Assembly: GCF_029212575.1 (NCBI RefSeq)
Contig: NZ_JARGPK010000073.1
Location: forward strand, 1-33,568
Reading direction: 5' to 3'
Length of the DNA: 33,568 nucleotides
Origin: Antarcticimicrobium sp.
GTDB taxonomy: Bacteria > Pseudomonadota > Alphaproteobacteria > Rhodobacterales > Rhodobacteraceae
Shown piece after piece: positions 1 to 8,980 of the stretch. The number at the start of each line of letters is the position of its first letter. Position 1 is the stretch's first letter. Under the pieces are notes generated by a model that worked only from the letters and a program-made list of their open reading frames with translations, was not told the origin of the DNA and made no database searches. A program made the position numbers and the translations under genes.

Positions 1-187
1 GGCGACCGAGGCGGCGGTGGTCTATGACGCAGAGACCACCCATGGCGGCAGCGGCGGGCCGGTTCTGACGCTGGAGGGGGCGGTGATCGCGTTCAACACC
101 GCGATCATGCCCGAGTTCGGCGGCTCCAACCTGGGGGTGCCGGCGCGCCACATCCGGGCGCTGATCGGCGCGCAGGACGGGGGGTAG
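1..187 (+). CDS. Trypsin-like serine protease, C-terminal end (partial)
   Basis: This reading frame enters from the left edge (first full codon at position 2) and stops with TAG at 185-187; 61 residues are visible. They include HGGSGGPVL, which matches the active-site serine segment (G-D/N/G-S-G-G-P) of S1/trypsin-like peptidases. The following segment, LEGAVIAFNTAI and then GGSNLGVPARHIRALI, resembles the last beta strands and C-terminal helix of such domains. The catalytic His and Asp would lie upstream, outside the window. Family members are usually exported, but no signal peptide can be judged here. The next gene is on the opposite strand and converges on it with a 16-base gap. Confidence 0.72.
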   Translation, partial: ATEAAVVYDAETTHGGSGGPVLTLEGAVIAFNTAIMPEFGGSNLGVPARHIRALIGAQDGG

Positions 188-203
188 GGCGGGCGGCGGG
201 GCC

Positions 204-1220
<1,017 letters not shown>

Positions 1221-1275
1221 GTCCGTCGCTCCGTAAAAGTCTTGGGGCATGTGATCGCGCGTGCCCATGCAGGAG

Positions 1276-1300
1276 CGCCCCGTCTGTCACGGACGGGGCG
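1276..1300 (-). promoter_or_regulatory. Perfect 9-bp hairpin in the leader of the methyltransferase gene
   Basis: The arms CGCCCCGTC (1276-1284) and GACGGGGCG (1292-1300) form a perfect 9-bp stem with a 7-base loop, between the zeta-subunit gene and bmt on the minus strand. No U-run follows on either strand, so it is a poor intrinsic terminator. It could be a weak terminator of the upstream transcript or a structured 5' leader. It does not match a riboswitch that I can recognise. Confidence 0.4.
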
Positions 1301-1413
1301 GCTTGGCAAATCACAATAGCTCAACATCATCATGAGGCCCATTCCCGGCCGCGCTGCGCGGCCCGCTCAGCGCAAGGGCGCGACGGCGGCGGGAGACAAG
1401 CGCCGGGCGCGGC

Positions 1414-1734
1414 TTACGCGCCGGTCTCTTTCATGACCTGGGCCTTGGCCTGGGGCAGCAGCTCGGCCATCTTGGCGCGGACCACCTCGGGGCTCGACTT
1501 GTCGCCCAGGTCGCCGGCGACCTTGCGCACCACGTCCTCGTGCCCGGCCTCTTCGAAATCGGCGATCACCACCGACTTGGCATAAACCTCGGCCTCGTCG
1601 CCGGTCTTGCCCATCAGCGCGGCGGCCCAGAGACCCAGCAGCTTGTTGCAGCGCGCCTGCGCCTTGAACTGCATTTCCTCGTCATGGGCATACTTGCTCT
1701 CGAAGGCGTTCTCGCGGTCATCGAATGTGGTCAT
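1414..1734 (-). CDS. DUF1476 protein, F1Fo-ATP synthase zeta subunit (inhibitor)
   Basis: This 106-residue soluble protein begins [20 protein letters not shown] and continues with a segment ending [14 protein letters not shown]. That is the conserved N-terminal pattern of DUF1476, the alphaproteobacterial zeta subunit described in Paracoccus denitrificans, whose N-terminus inserts into F1 and inhibits ATP hydrolysis. The remainder is predicted to be a small helical bundle ([18 protein letters not shown]). ATG at 1734 is chosen over an upstream in-frame start because it coincides with the conserved family start. It is divergent from purC, with 155 bases between the starts. The family call is secure; strength of inhibition varies between species and cannot be read from sequence. 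Confidence 0.9.
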   Translation of the reverse strand: MTTFDDRENAFESKYAHDEEMQFKAQARCNKLLGLWAAALMGKTGDEAEVYAKSVVIADFEEAGHEDVVRKVAGDLGDKSSPEVVRAKMAELLPQAKAQVMKETGA

Positions 1735-1811
1735 GGGTGCGGTCCCCTGGAAAATGGCTCTTTGGTCCGGTATGCCGTCGCATCGGCCCGACCGCAAGAG
1801 GGTCCGTTCGC

Positions 1812-1840
1812 TTGCGACACTGCGGCCCTTGCACTATGAG
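1812..1840 (+). promoter_or_regulatory. Candidate sigma-70-type promoter for purC
   Basis: A -35-like TTGCGA (1812-1817) and -10-like TATGAG (1835-1840) are separated by exactly 17 bases and lie about 50 bases before the purC start. This is pattern matching only. Confidence 0.45.
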
Positions 1841-1889
1841 AGCTTCACGCGCGGGGACTCATCCCCGACGGTCAGCCGAAAGGTCTCGC

Positions 1890-2648
1890 ATGGCGCGCCG
1901 CAAGAAGATTTATGAAGGTAAGGCGAAAATCCTCTACGAAGGCCCCGAACCGGGCACCATCGTACAGTATTTCAAGGATGACGCCACCGCCTTCAACGCC
2001 GAGAAGAAGGACGTGATCGAAGGCAAGGGGGTTCTGAACAACCGCCTGAGCGAATTCTTCATGACCGGTCTGAACCAGGTCGGTGTGCCGACCCACTTCA
2101 TCCGGCGGCTGAACATGCGCGAACAACTGGTGCGGTCCTGCGAGATCATCCCGCTGGAGGTGATCGTGCGCAACTACGCCGCCGGGTCGCTGTCCAAGCG
2201 GCTGGGCGTCGAAGAGGGCACGCAGCTGCCGCGCCCGATCGTGGAATACTGTTACAAGGACGATGCGCTTGGCGATCCGCTGGTCACCGAAGAGCATATC
2301 GCCGCCTTTGGCTGGGCCAGCCAGCAGGACATGGACGATGTTCTCAGCCTGGCGCTCAGGGTCAACGATTTCCTTTCCGGCGTGATGTACGGGGTCGGCA
2401 TCCGGGTGGCGGATTTCAAGATCGAGATCGGCCGCGTCTATGACGGCGATTTCCAGCGCCTGATCGTGGCCGACGAGATCAGTCCGGACAGTTGCCGTCT
2501 GTGGGATATCGAGACCGGCCGCAAGCTGGACAAGGACGTGTTCCGCCGCGATCTGGGCAGCCTGACCGATGCCTATTCCGAGGTGGCGCGCCGTCTGGGC
2601 GTGATGCCGAAGAACACGCAGGTGACCAAGCCGACGCTGATCAACTGA
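1890..2648 (+). CDS. purC: Phosphoribosylaminoimidazole-succinocarboxamide synthase (SAICAR synthetase)
   Basis: The 252-residue enzyme joins CAIR and aspartate using ATP to give SAICAR in de novo purine synthesis. The N-terminus [15 protein letters not shown] is the family ATP-binding entry strand pair. [16 protein letters not shown] and [14 protein letters not shown] are the two SAICAR synthetase signatures. Length matches the bacterial monofunctional enzyme. ATG at 1890 is preferred because it begins exactly at the conserved [10 protein letters not shown]; the frame is open further upstream but shows no homology there. purS follows after 88 bases on the same strand. Confidence 0.97.
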   Translation: MARRKKIYEGKAKILYEGPEPGTIVQYFKDDATAFNAEKKDVIEGKGVLNNRLSEFFMTGLNQVGVPTHFIRRLNMREQLVRSCEIIPLEVIVRNYAAGSLSKRLGVEEGTQLPRPIVEYCYKDDALGDPLVTEEHIAAFGWASQQDMDDVLSLALRVNDFLSGVMYGVGIRVADFKIEIGRVYDGDFQRLIVADEISPDSCRLWDIETGRKLDKDVFRRDLGSLTDAYSEVARRLGVMPKNTQVTKPTLIN

Positions 2649-2736
2649 GGCCTGCGCCCGGGGGCGGGCGGGGATTGAGTATTTGGAAAGAGAAGAAGCC
2701 GGCAGGCTTCGGCGCAAGGATCGGGATGCAGGACAG

Positions 2737-2967
2737 ATGAAGGCACGGGTGCATGTGATGCTGAAGAACGGGGTTCTCGATCCGCAGGGCGAGGCGGTGC
2801 GCCACGCGCTGGGGGCGATGGGCTTTGACGGTGTCGAGGGCGTTCGCCAGGGCAAGGTGATCGACCTGGACCTGGCCGAGGGCACCACCGAGGCGCAGGT
2901 CGCCGAGATGTGCGAGAAGCTCCTGGCCAACACCGTGATCGAACGCTACGAGATCGAGCTGGGCTGA
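2737..2967 (+). CDS. purS: Phosphoribosylformylglycinamidine synthase subunit PurS
   Basis: This small subunit (76 residues) of the three-part FGAM synthase (PurS-PurQ-PurL) is thought to bridge PurL and the glutaminase PurQ for ammonia transfer. The sequence MKARVHVMLKNGVLDPQG, then GFDGVEGVRQGKVIDLDL and CEKLLANTVIERYEIEL, is a textbook PurS fold. The start at 2737 has an AGGA a few bases upstream; the frame is open from 2683 but the extra residues do not look like PurS. Its partner purQ lies 2.1 kb downstream, interrupted by an alcohol dehydrogenase gene and a weakly coding stretch. purL is not in the window. Confidence 0.95.
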   Translation: MKARVHVMLKNGVLDPQGEAVRHALGAMGFDGVEGVRQGKVIDLDLAEGTTEAQVAEMCEKLLANTVIERYEIELG

Positions 2968-3012
2968 GATGGCGTTCGCTGCCATCAGCGCCGGGATCGG
3001 GGGCCGGGCCGG

Positions 3013-4056
3013 ATGAGGGCGGCGCAGCTGACCGCCTGGCGCGCGCCGCTGGAGATCGGCACACTGCCCGATCCCGATCCCGCGCCCGACGGCGTGGTGC
3101 TGCGGGTGCTGGCCTGCGGCGTCTGTCGGTCCGACTGGCACGCCTGGACCGGGGCCGACCCGGACGTGGCGCTGCCACATGTGCCCGGCCATGAATACTG
3201 CGGCGAGGTGGTGGCCACGGGCCCCCAGGTACGCCGCTGGCGGGTCGGCGACCGGGTGATCGCGCCCTTCATCCTGGCCTGCGGGCAATGTCCCGACTGC
3301 GCCGCCGGCAACCAGACCATCTGCGCGACCCAGGTGATCCCGGGCTTTACCGGCCCCGGCGCCTTTGCCGAATACGTTCAGGTCGATCATGCCGACGCCA
3401 ACCTGACTGCCCTGCCCGAACGGATGCCGCCCGAGATCGCCGCGGCGCTGGGTTGCCGGGTGACCACCGCCTGGCATGCGCTGACCGGCCGGGCGCAGCT
3501 GAAAGGCGGCGAGTGGCTGGCGGTGATCGGGGGCGGCGGCATCGGGCTGTCGGCACTGATCCTGGGCCGGGCCCTCGGGGCGCGCGTGGTCGTGGTCGAC
3601 GTGGTGCCGGAGAAACTGGACTATGCCCGCAAGCTGGGTGCGCAGGCTGTCGTTGACGCGACCGGGGGGAACGCCGCCGAGGCGGTGCGCGAGATCACCG
3701 GCGGCGGCGCCGATGTCGCGGTCGAGGCGTTGGGGATCGAGGCCACCACCGTCACCGCGCTGAGCTGCCTGCGCAAGCTGGGCCGCATGGTGCAGGTGGG
3801 AATGCCGGCAGGCGCGCACAGCACCATGGCGCTGCCGATGGACCGGATCTATTCGGGGCAACTGGCGGTCTTCGGCACCCGTGGCATGCCGGCGTGGCGC
3901 TATCCGGCGCTGCTCGATCTGCTCACGGCGCAGAATGTCGACTTGCGCCCGCTCGTCACCCGCTCCATCGCCTTGTCAGCGGCCAGCGCCGAGCTGGCGG
4001 CCTTTGACCGACCGGCGCCGCCGGGGGTGGCCGTGATCACCGATTTCAGCGGCTGA
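3013..4056 (+). CDS. Zinc-dependent medium-chain alcohol dehydrogenase
   Basis: The 347-residue NAD(P)-dependent oxidoreductase belongs to the MDR superfamily. Catalytic-zinc residues are visible as Cys38 (CGVCRSDWH) and His60-Glu61 (PGHEYCGEV). The four-cysteine structural zinc lobe is intact (Cys90, Cys93, Cys96, Cys104). A Rossmann fold follows with IGGGGIGLSALILGRALGA near residues 172-190, then the usual acidic position in VVVVDVVPEK. The substrate cannot be named from sequence. It lies 45 bases after purS on the same strand but has no evident purine role, so co-transcription would be incidental. Its position between purS and purQ is unusual. Confidence 0.9.
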   Translation: MRAAQLTAWRAPLEIGTLPDPDPAPDGVVLRVLACGVCRSDWHAWTGADPDVALPHVPGHEYCGEVVATGPQVRRWRVGDRVIAPFILACGQCPDCAAGNQTICATQVIPGFTGPGAFAEYVQVDHADANLTALPERMPPEIAAALGCRVTTAWHALTGRAQLKGGEWLAVIGGGGIGLSALILGRALGARVVVVDVVPEKLDYARKLGAQAVVDATGGNAAEAVREITGGGADVAVEALGIEATTVTALSCLRKLGRMVQVGMPAGAHSTMALPMDRIYSGQLAVFGTRGMPAWRYPALLDLLTAQNVDLRPLVTRSIALSAASAELAAFDRPAPPGVAVITDFSG

Positions 4057-4227
4057 GGAAAACGCGCCGCTGGCCTGTTCGATGCCGCGCGGGCGGGGAG
4101 ATCTCTGCCGACAGCGATCATTCCGCCCCCGCACGCGGTTCTCGGGCCTCTGAGAATGCCTTGCGTCCCGGGTTTTCCGAAACCGCGCAAGCCGCCGGAT
4201 ACCATTCGGCAAACCGGCACCGTCGGG

Positions 4228-4494
4228 TCACTTGCGAAGCACGTCATCCAAAGCGGTTGCGACATCGCGAATTCTGACCGTGCCCGAATTCGACTGGTTC
4301 TGAAGCGATTTCAGGATGCTCACCTTCAGTTCCTTCGCGCTTTTGCCCGACATGCCGGAGGGGACCGAGATCTTCATCGGTTGCAGCGCCGGGGAACCGG
4401 GGGAACGCCGCGACCTCGGTCGAATCCGGTTCCCCTTTGCCGCTTCATAGGCGCTCAATCCCAGCTGAATCGAGGCAATCGTAGGCCCGTCCAT
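4228..4494 (-). CDS. Small hypothetical protein
   Basis: I do not recognise this 88-residue frame. It begins MDGPTIASIQLGLSAYEAAK, passes through an Arg/Pro-rich stretch, and ends with a compositionally normal segment (KELKVSILKSLQNQ and VRIRDVATALDDVLRK) that could form two helices. ATG at 4494 has a GGGAGA about six bases upstream, which favours translation; ATG at 4509 is an alternative without a good ribosome-binding site. The codons are less GC-rich than in neighbouring genes. It may be a lineage-specific gene or chance, and sits in the region separating purS from purQ. Confidence 0.4.
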   Translation of the reverse strand: MDGPTIASIQLGLSAYEAAKGNRIRPRSRRSPGSPALQPMKISVPSGMSGKSAKELKVSILKSLQNQSNSGTVRIRDVATALDDVLRK

Positions 4495-4509
4495 CCTTCG
4501 TCTCCCCAT

Positions 4510-5093
4510 CCAGTGACCAACATCAGAAAGCAAGGATCGGCGCCAGCGGGACGGGCATCAACCGATGTCCTTAATTTGGCCTCATTTCGGCCATAATTGA
4601 ACCGACCCCCGCACCAATGGCCCCCGGGAGAGGTCATCTTGGGGACTTCGGAAACGACCCCATGGGATGAACGACCTTCCCGCAAAGACCGCGATTCTTG
4701 TTGTGGAATCAGCGAAAGGGGAGACAGGCGGTGCACATATAGACCACGGAAGCGACGCGATAGCCCTGCGGCGCGCGGCGTTTTCCCGGTCTCGCGTACG
4801 ATGTCTACAAGGGCGCTACGTTCCATCAAGAAAACACTGTTTTGCTGCGTCCGGCCGAAGGCAGTCATTCGAAACGGCCGCAGCGAGTGGCGGCTCTCCG
4901 CCCATCTCGCCCCAGACCAGAGGGACGCCGGGGCAGGAGGGCGCCCCGGAGGCGGGGGGCTCCGGGCGTGCGGGGAACAATCCTTGTAGTTCGGATGGGT
5001 CACGAGGCGGATGACGCCGGATGACCTTGCCAGTGGGGGGATGCGCGCCTATCAAGGCGGCAAAGATCAGCCGGTGCAGAAGGAGTCCTGACC
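4510..5093. other. Weakly coding or non-coding stretch before purQ
   Basis: About 580 bases hold no gene I can defend. The base composition is more balanced than in the surroundings, and frames on both strands stay partly open without recognisable protein features. The longest, on the minus strand from 5003 to 4455, overlaps the small hypothetical gene out of frame and has a random-looking composition. It may be degenerate repeat or former gene material. The last 40 bases contain the purQ ribosome-binding site (AAGGAG). Confidence 0.5.
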
Positions 5094-5762
5094 ATGCGCG
5101 CAGCCGTCGTCGTTTTCCCCGGGTCGAACTGCGACCGCGATCTTGCCGTCGCCTTCGAACGCGAGGGGTTCGCGGTGGACATGGTCTGGCACAAGGAAAC
5201 CGCGTTGCCCGAGGGGGTCGATATCGTCGGCGTGCCGGGCGGGTTCTCCTACGGCGATTACCTGCGCTGCGGCGCCATTGCCGCACAGTCGCCGATCTGC
5301 AAGGCGGTTACCGCCCATGCCGGCCGCGGCGGCTATGTGATGGGGATCTGCAACGGGTTCCAGGTGCTCGCCGAAACCGGCATCCTGCCGGGGGCGTTGC
5401 TGCGCAACGCCGGTCTGAAGTACATCTGCAAGACCGTGGGCCTGCGGGTCGAGACCGCCGACAGCGCCTTTACCGGCGGGTATGACAAGGGGCAGGAGAT
5501 CGCCATTCCGATCGCCCACCACGACGGCAATTACTTTGCCGACGACCAGACGCTGGCGGCGCTGCGGGGCGAGGACCGGATCGCCTTTACCTATACCGAC
5601 AACCCCAACGGATCGGTCGGGGACATCGCCGGCATCCTGTCGCAGAACCGCCGGGTGCTGGGCATGATGCCACATCCCGAACGCGCCGCCGATCCCGGCC
5701 ATGGCGGCACCGACGGGGCGGCGTTCTTCCGCGCATTGGCGGGGGTGCTGACCCCGGCGTGA
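5094..5762 (+). CDS. purQ: Phosphoribosylformylglycinamidine synthase subunit PurQ (glutaminase)
   Basis: The 222-residue class I glutamine amidotransferase subunit of FGAM synthase releases ammonia from glutamine for PurL. The nucleophile is Cys86 in [11 protein letters not shown], with the His194-Glu196 pair in MMPHPERA. The N-terminal [12 protein letters not shown] and [14 protein letters not shown] are PurQ hallmarks. The start is supported by AAGGAG about eight bases before ATG. Because it is 1 kb beyond the preceding dehydrogenase gene, it may have its own promoter. The next gene, dctB, starts 37 bases downstream but is functionally unrelated. Confidence 0.96.
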   Translation: MRAAVVVFPGSNCDRDLAVAFEREGFAVDMVWHKETALPEGVDIVGVPGGFSYGDYLRCGAIAAQSPICKAVTAHAGRGGYVMGICNGFQVLAETGILPGALLRNAGLKYICKTVGLRVETADSAFTGGYDKGQEIAIPIAHHDGNYFADDQTLAALRGEDRIAFTYTDNPNGSVGDIAGILSQNRRVLGMMPHPERAADPGHGGTDGAAFFRALAGVLTPA

Positions 5763-5799
5763 CTTGAGCCTGCGCGGGCGGCGGCGTAGCCTTGCCCGC

Positions 5800-7563
5800 A
5801 TGAGCAAACGCCCGACCCCGCGCAGCCTGTGGTCCCGTTCCTCTGCCATCAGCTGGCGGGTCCGGGTGGCGCTGCTGCTATTGCTGACCGCGGCGGTGGC
5901 GACGGTCTGGGTCACCAACCGGCTGCTGAGCGACCGGTTCACCGCGAGCACCCGCTACCGTGCCGATCTGCGCCTTGCGCTTTACAGTGGCAACCTGCTG
6001 AGCGAGCTGCGCCGCAATGCCATCGTGCCCCAGCTTCTGGCCCGCGATCCGGCGCTGATCGCCGCGTTGCGGTCGAAGGACTTCAGCCTGTCGACCCAAC
6101 GCCTGATTTCCTTCGTCGAAGAGATCGGCGCCGCCTCGCTGATCCTGCTGGACGGCGACGGACGCACGGTGGCCGCCACCGACCGCAACCGGCTGGGCCA
6201 GCAGCGCCGGGCCGAGGCCTATTTCGTCGAGGCGATTCGCGCCAACTCCACCGTCTTTTCGGTGATCCCGCGCGAGGCCGGTGGCTATAGCTTCGTCTAT
6301 TCCCGCCGGGTGATCGACTCGTCCAACTTGCTGGGCGTGATCGTGGTCGAGGTCGATCTGCAGAAGTTCGAACGGGCCTGGGCCGGGATTTCCGACGCGG
6401 TCTTCGTCACCGACAGCACCGGCACCATCATCCTGTCCTCGGAACCGCGCTGGCGCGGTGTGAGTGAGAAGGAGGCGTTGGAAAAACAGGATCCGCAGGG
6501 CGCGATCCAACGGGCGATCCGGCTGACCGCCGACTGGACGGCGCTGCCGGCCGACGCCTATCTGCGCGGCGAGGCGGTGATGCGGCTGGAGACCCGGATT
6601 CCGTTCCGGGGCTGGCGCATGACCTCGTTCACCACCTATGCCTCGATCCGTGAGAAGGTGAACACGGTGCTGGCGCTGGAGATCATGGGCTTCGCCATCC
6701 TGCTGGCGCTGGCGTTCTACTTTCTCAGCCGCAAGACGGCGTTGCGCATGGCCCTGTTCCAGCGCGAATCGGCCGAGTTGCGGGCGCTGAACGCGCGGTT
6801 GCAACGCGAGATCGCCGAGCGCGAGCGGGTGCAGGAAAACCTTGCCGTCGCCGAGCAGACCCTGGCGCAAAGCTCCAAGCTGGCCGCCCTGGGCGAGATG
6901 TCGGCCGCGGTCAGCCATGAATTGAACCAGCCGCTGGCAGCGATGAAGACTTACCTCGCCGGCGCGCGGTTGCTGCTCCGGCGCAACCGCCCGGAAGAGG
7001 CGCTGGCCAGCTTCGGGCGCATCGACGACCTGCTGGAGCGCATGGGCGCGATCACCCGGCAGCTCAAATCCTATGCCCGCAAGGGCAGCGATACGTTTTC
7101 GCCTGTGGTGCTGGGCGATGCACTGACCTCGTCGCTGGCGATGATGGAGCCGCAGCTGCGCCAGCGGCATGTGAAGATCACCAAGATCCTGCCCGAGGCG
7201 CCGGTACGGGTCATGGGCGACCGGATGCGGATCGAGCAGGTGATGATCAACCTCTTGCGCAACGCGCTGGACGCCACCAAATCGGTTGATGAACCCGAGA
7301 TCGAGATTCTCCTTGCCGCGGGCGAGACCGCGACGCTTGCAGTGCGCGACAACGGGGCGGGGATCGAGGATTTCGATGCGCTGTTCGAGCCGTTCTACAC
7401 CACCAAACAGCCGGGCGACGGGGTCGGGCTGGGGCTGGCGATCTCCTCGGGGATCGTGAGCGACCTGGGCGGGCGGCTGACCGCGCGCAACGGGCAGCGG
7501 GGCGGCGCCGTTTTCGAGATGCAACTGCCGATCCTGGACGAAGGCATCGAGGCGGCGGAATAA
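5800..7563 (+). CDS. dctB: C4-dicarboxylate sensor histidine kinase DctB
   Basis: The 587-residue membrane kinase presumably senses C4-dicarboxylates (succinate, fumarate, malate) in the periplasm and phosphorylates DctD. One transmembrane helix lies near residues 20-40 (RVALLLLLTAAVATVWV) and a second near 287-310 (VLALEIMGFAILLALAFYFL). They flank a roughly 245-residue periplasmic double-PAS-like sensor with IGAASLILLDGDGRTVAATD and DAVFVTDSTGTIILSSEP, the DctB-type arrangement. A coiled coil follows, then an H-box with His373 (AVSHELNQPLAAMKTYL) and an ATPase domain with LLRNALDA, VRDNGAGI and GVGLGLAIS. ATG at 5800 is preferred over TTG at 5764. dctD follows after 21 bases. No dctPQM transporter genes are in the window. 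Confidence 0.9.
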   Translation: MSKRPTPRSLWSRSSAISWRVRVALLLLLTAAVATVWVTNRLLSDRFTASTRYRADLRLALYSGNLLSELRRNAIVPQLLARDPALIAALRSKDFSLSTQRLISFVEEIGAASLILLDGDGRTVAATDRNRLGQQRRAEAYFVEAIRANSTVFSVIPREAGGYSFVYSRRVIDSSNLLGVIVVEVDLQKFERAWAGISDAVFVTDSTGTIILSSEPRWRGVSEKEALEKQDPQGAIQRAIRLTADWTALPADAYLRGEAVMRLETRIPFRGWRMTSFTTYASIREKVNTVLALEIMGFAILLALAFYFLSRKTALRMALFQRESAELRALNARLQREIAERERVQENLAVAEQTLAQSSKLAALGEMSAAVSHELNQPLAAMKTYLAGARLLLRRNRPEEALASFGRIDDLLERMGAITRQLKSYARKGSDTFSPVVLGDALTSSLAMMEPQLRQRHVKITKILPEAPVRVMGDRMRIEQVMINLLRNALDATKSVDEPEIEILLAAGETATLAVRDNGAGIEDFDALFEPFYTTKQPGDGVGLGLAISSGIVSDLGGRLTARNGQRGGAVFEMQLPILDEGIEAAE

Positions 7564-7584
7564 GAAGAACGAAAGGAACAGGCA

Positions 7585-8919
7585 ATGGCACAGGCCATGA
7601 AAATCGCCATCGTCGATGACGAACAGGATATGCGCCAGTCGATCAGCCAGTGGCTGGCGCTGTCGGGCTATGACACCGAAACCTTCGCGCGCGCCGAGGA
7701 TGCGCTCAAGGTGCTGGGGCCGGAGTATCCCGGCATCGTGATTTCCGACATCAAGATGCCGGGCATGGACGGGATGCAGTTCCTGAAAAAGCTGATGGGG
7801 ACCGACAGCGCGCTGCCGGTGATCATGATCACCGGGCATGGCGACGTGCCGATGGCGGTCGAGGCGATGCGGCTGGGGGCCTTTGATTTTCTCGAGAAAC
7901 CGTTCAACCCCGACCGGATGTCGGAACTGGCCAAGCGCGCGGCCAACGCAAGGCGTCTGACGCTGGACAACCGGGCGCTGCGCAAGGAACTCAGCGACGG
8001 CACCCAGATCATGAACAAGCTGATCGGATCGTCGCCGGTGATGGAGCGCCTGAAGGAGGATATTCTCGATCTGGGCCAGGCCGACGGCCATGTGCTGATC
8101 GAGGGGGAGACCGGCACCGGCAAGACGCTGGTGGCCCATGCGCTGCACGCCGCGGGCGGCAGAGCGGGCAAGAAATTCGTCCTGGTCAGCTGTGCCGCGC
8201 TGGAGGAAGAGGCGCTGTCGAAACGCCTGTTCGGCCCGATGATGCCGGAGGATTCGCAGATCCCCGCGATGGAAGAGGCCCGCGGCGGTACGCTGGTGCT
8301 GGAGGACATCGAAACCCTGAGCGAGGCGCTGCAGGCCAAGCTACAGAACGCGATGAACGAACAGGGCACCCCGGCCGAGACCCGGATCATCGCGATCTCC
8401 AACATCCAGGAGGCCGGCAAGACCTGCGAGGACGTGCTGCGGTCTGACCTGTTCTATCGGCTGGCGGCATTGCGCATCACGGTGCCGCCGCTGCGCCAGC
8501 GCGGCGAGGATATCCTGACGCTGTTCACCCGGCTGACCGAGCAGTTCTCGGAGGAATACGGCTGCGACGCCCCCAAGGTCAGCGCGCAGGAGGCGGCGCA
8601 ACTGCTGCAGGCGCCCTGGCCGGGCAATGTGCGTCAGTTGATCAACATCGCGGAGCGCGCGGTGCTGCAGGCGCGGCGCGGGTCGGGCACCATCGCCTCG
8701 CTGCTGATGTCGGACCATGAGGAAATGCAGCCGGTGATGACCACCGAAGGCAAGCCGCTGAAGGAATACGTCGAGGCGTTCGAGCGGATGCTGATCGATA
8801 ACACCATGCGCCGGCACAAGGGCTCGATCGCCGCCGTGATGGAGGAGCTTTGCCTGCCGCGCCGGACCCTGAACGAGAAGATGGCGAAATACGGGTTGCA
8901 GCGGTCGGAGTATCTCTAG
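7585..8919 (+). CDS. dctD: C4-dicarboxylate response regulator DctD (no GAFTGA motif)
   Basis: The 444-residue partner of DctB is an NtrC-family regulator. Its receiver domain (residues 5-120) has the acidic pair Asp11/Asp12, phospho-acceptor Asp55 (VISDIKMPGMDG) and Lys in FLEKPF. The AAA+ domain has Walker A GETGTGKT with Lys180, a Walker B-like LVLEDIETL, and RSDLFYRLAALRITVPPLRQR. The C-terminal Fis-type helix-turn-helix is present (KGSIAAVMEELCLPRRTLNEKMAKYGL). The segment that should hold GAFTGA, which contacts sigma-54, reads LFGPMMPEDSQIPAMEEARGGT instead: the motif is missing and the loop shortened. It may therefore not act through sigma-54; Rhodobacter capsulatus NtrC is a known precedent. 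An AGGA-type ribosome-binding site precedes ATG. Confidence 0.9.
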   Translation: MAQAMKIAIVDDEQDMRQSISQWLALSGYDTETFARAEDALKVLGPEYPGIVISDIKMPGMDGMQFLKKLMGTDSALPVIMITGHGDVPMAVEAMRLGAFDFLEKPFNPDRMSELAKRAANARRLTLDNRALRKELSDGTQIMNKLIGSSPVMERLKEDILDLGQADGHVLIEGETGTGKTLVAHALHAAGGRAGKKFVLVSCAALEEEALSKRLFGPMMPEDSQIPAMEEARGGTLVLEDIETLSEALQAKLQNAMNEQGTPAETRIIAISNIQEAGKTCEDVLRSDLFYRLAALRITVPPLRQRGEDILTLFTRLTEQFSEEYGCDAPKVSAQEAAQLLQAPWPGNVRQLINIAERAVLQARRGSGTIASLLMSDHEEMQPVMTTEGKPLKEYVEAFERMLIDNTMRRHKGSIAAVMEELCLPRRTLNEKMAKYGLQRSEYL

Positions 8920-8921
8920 CC

Positions 8922-8949
8922 CGAAACGTAGAGAATCCGGGCCGTTTCG
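8922..8949. terminator. Weak hairpin between convergent dctD and RTX genes
   Basis: CGAAACG (8922-8928) and CGTTTCG (8943-8949) form a 7-bp inverted repeat with a 14-base loop just after the dctD stop, in the 61-base gap between convergent genes. There is no T-run, so a terminator role is only suggested by position. Confidence 0.3.
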
Positions 8950-8980
8950 TACAGTTTCCGCAGCGGGGCCGAAAGCGGCT

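Noticed and set aside
1221-1413. Possible SAM-II riboswitch in the bmt leader, because of a GATTTG core on the minus strand
   Set aside because: The remaining conserved SAM-II elements, in particular the pseudoknot strands and the downstream AAA-rich core, are not present at the right distances.
4455-5003. 182-codon minus-strand frame in the gap before purQ
   Set aside because: It overlaps the better supported small ORF out of frame, has a random-like composition and shows no family motif. I treat the stretch as unexplained rather than coding.
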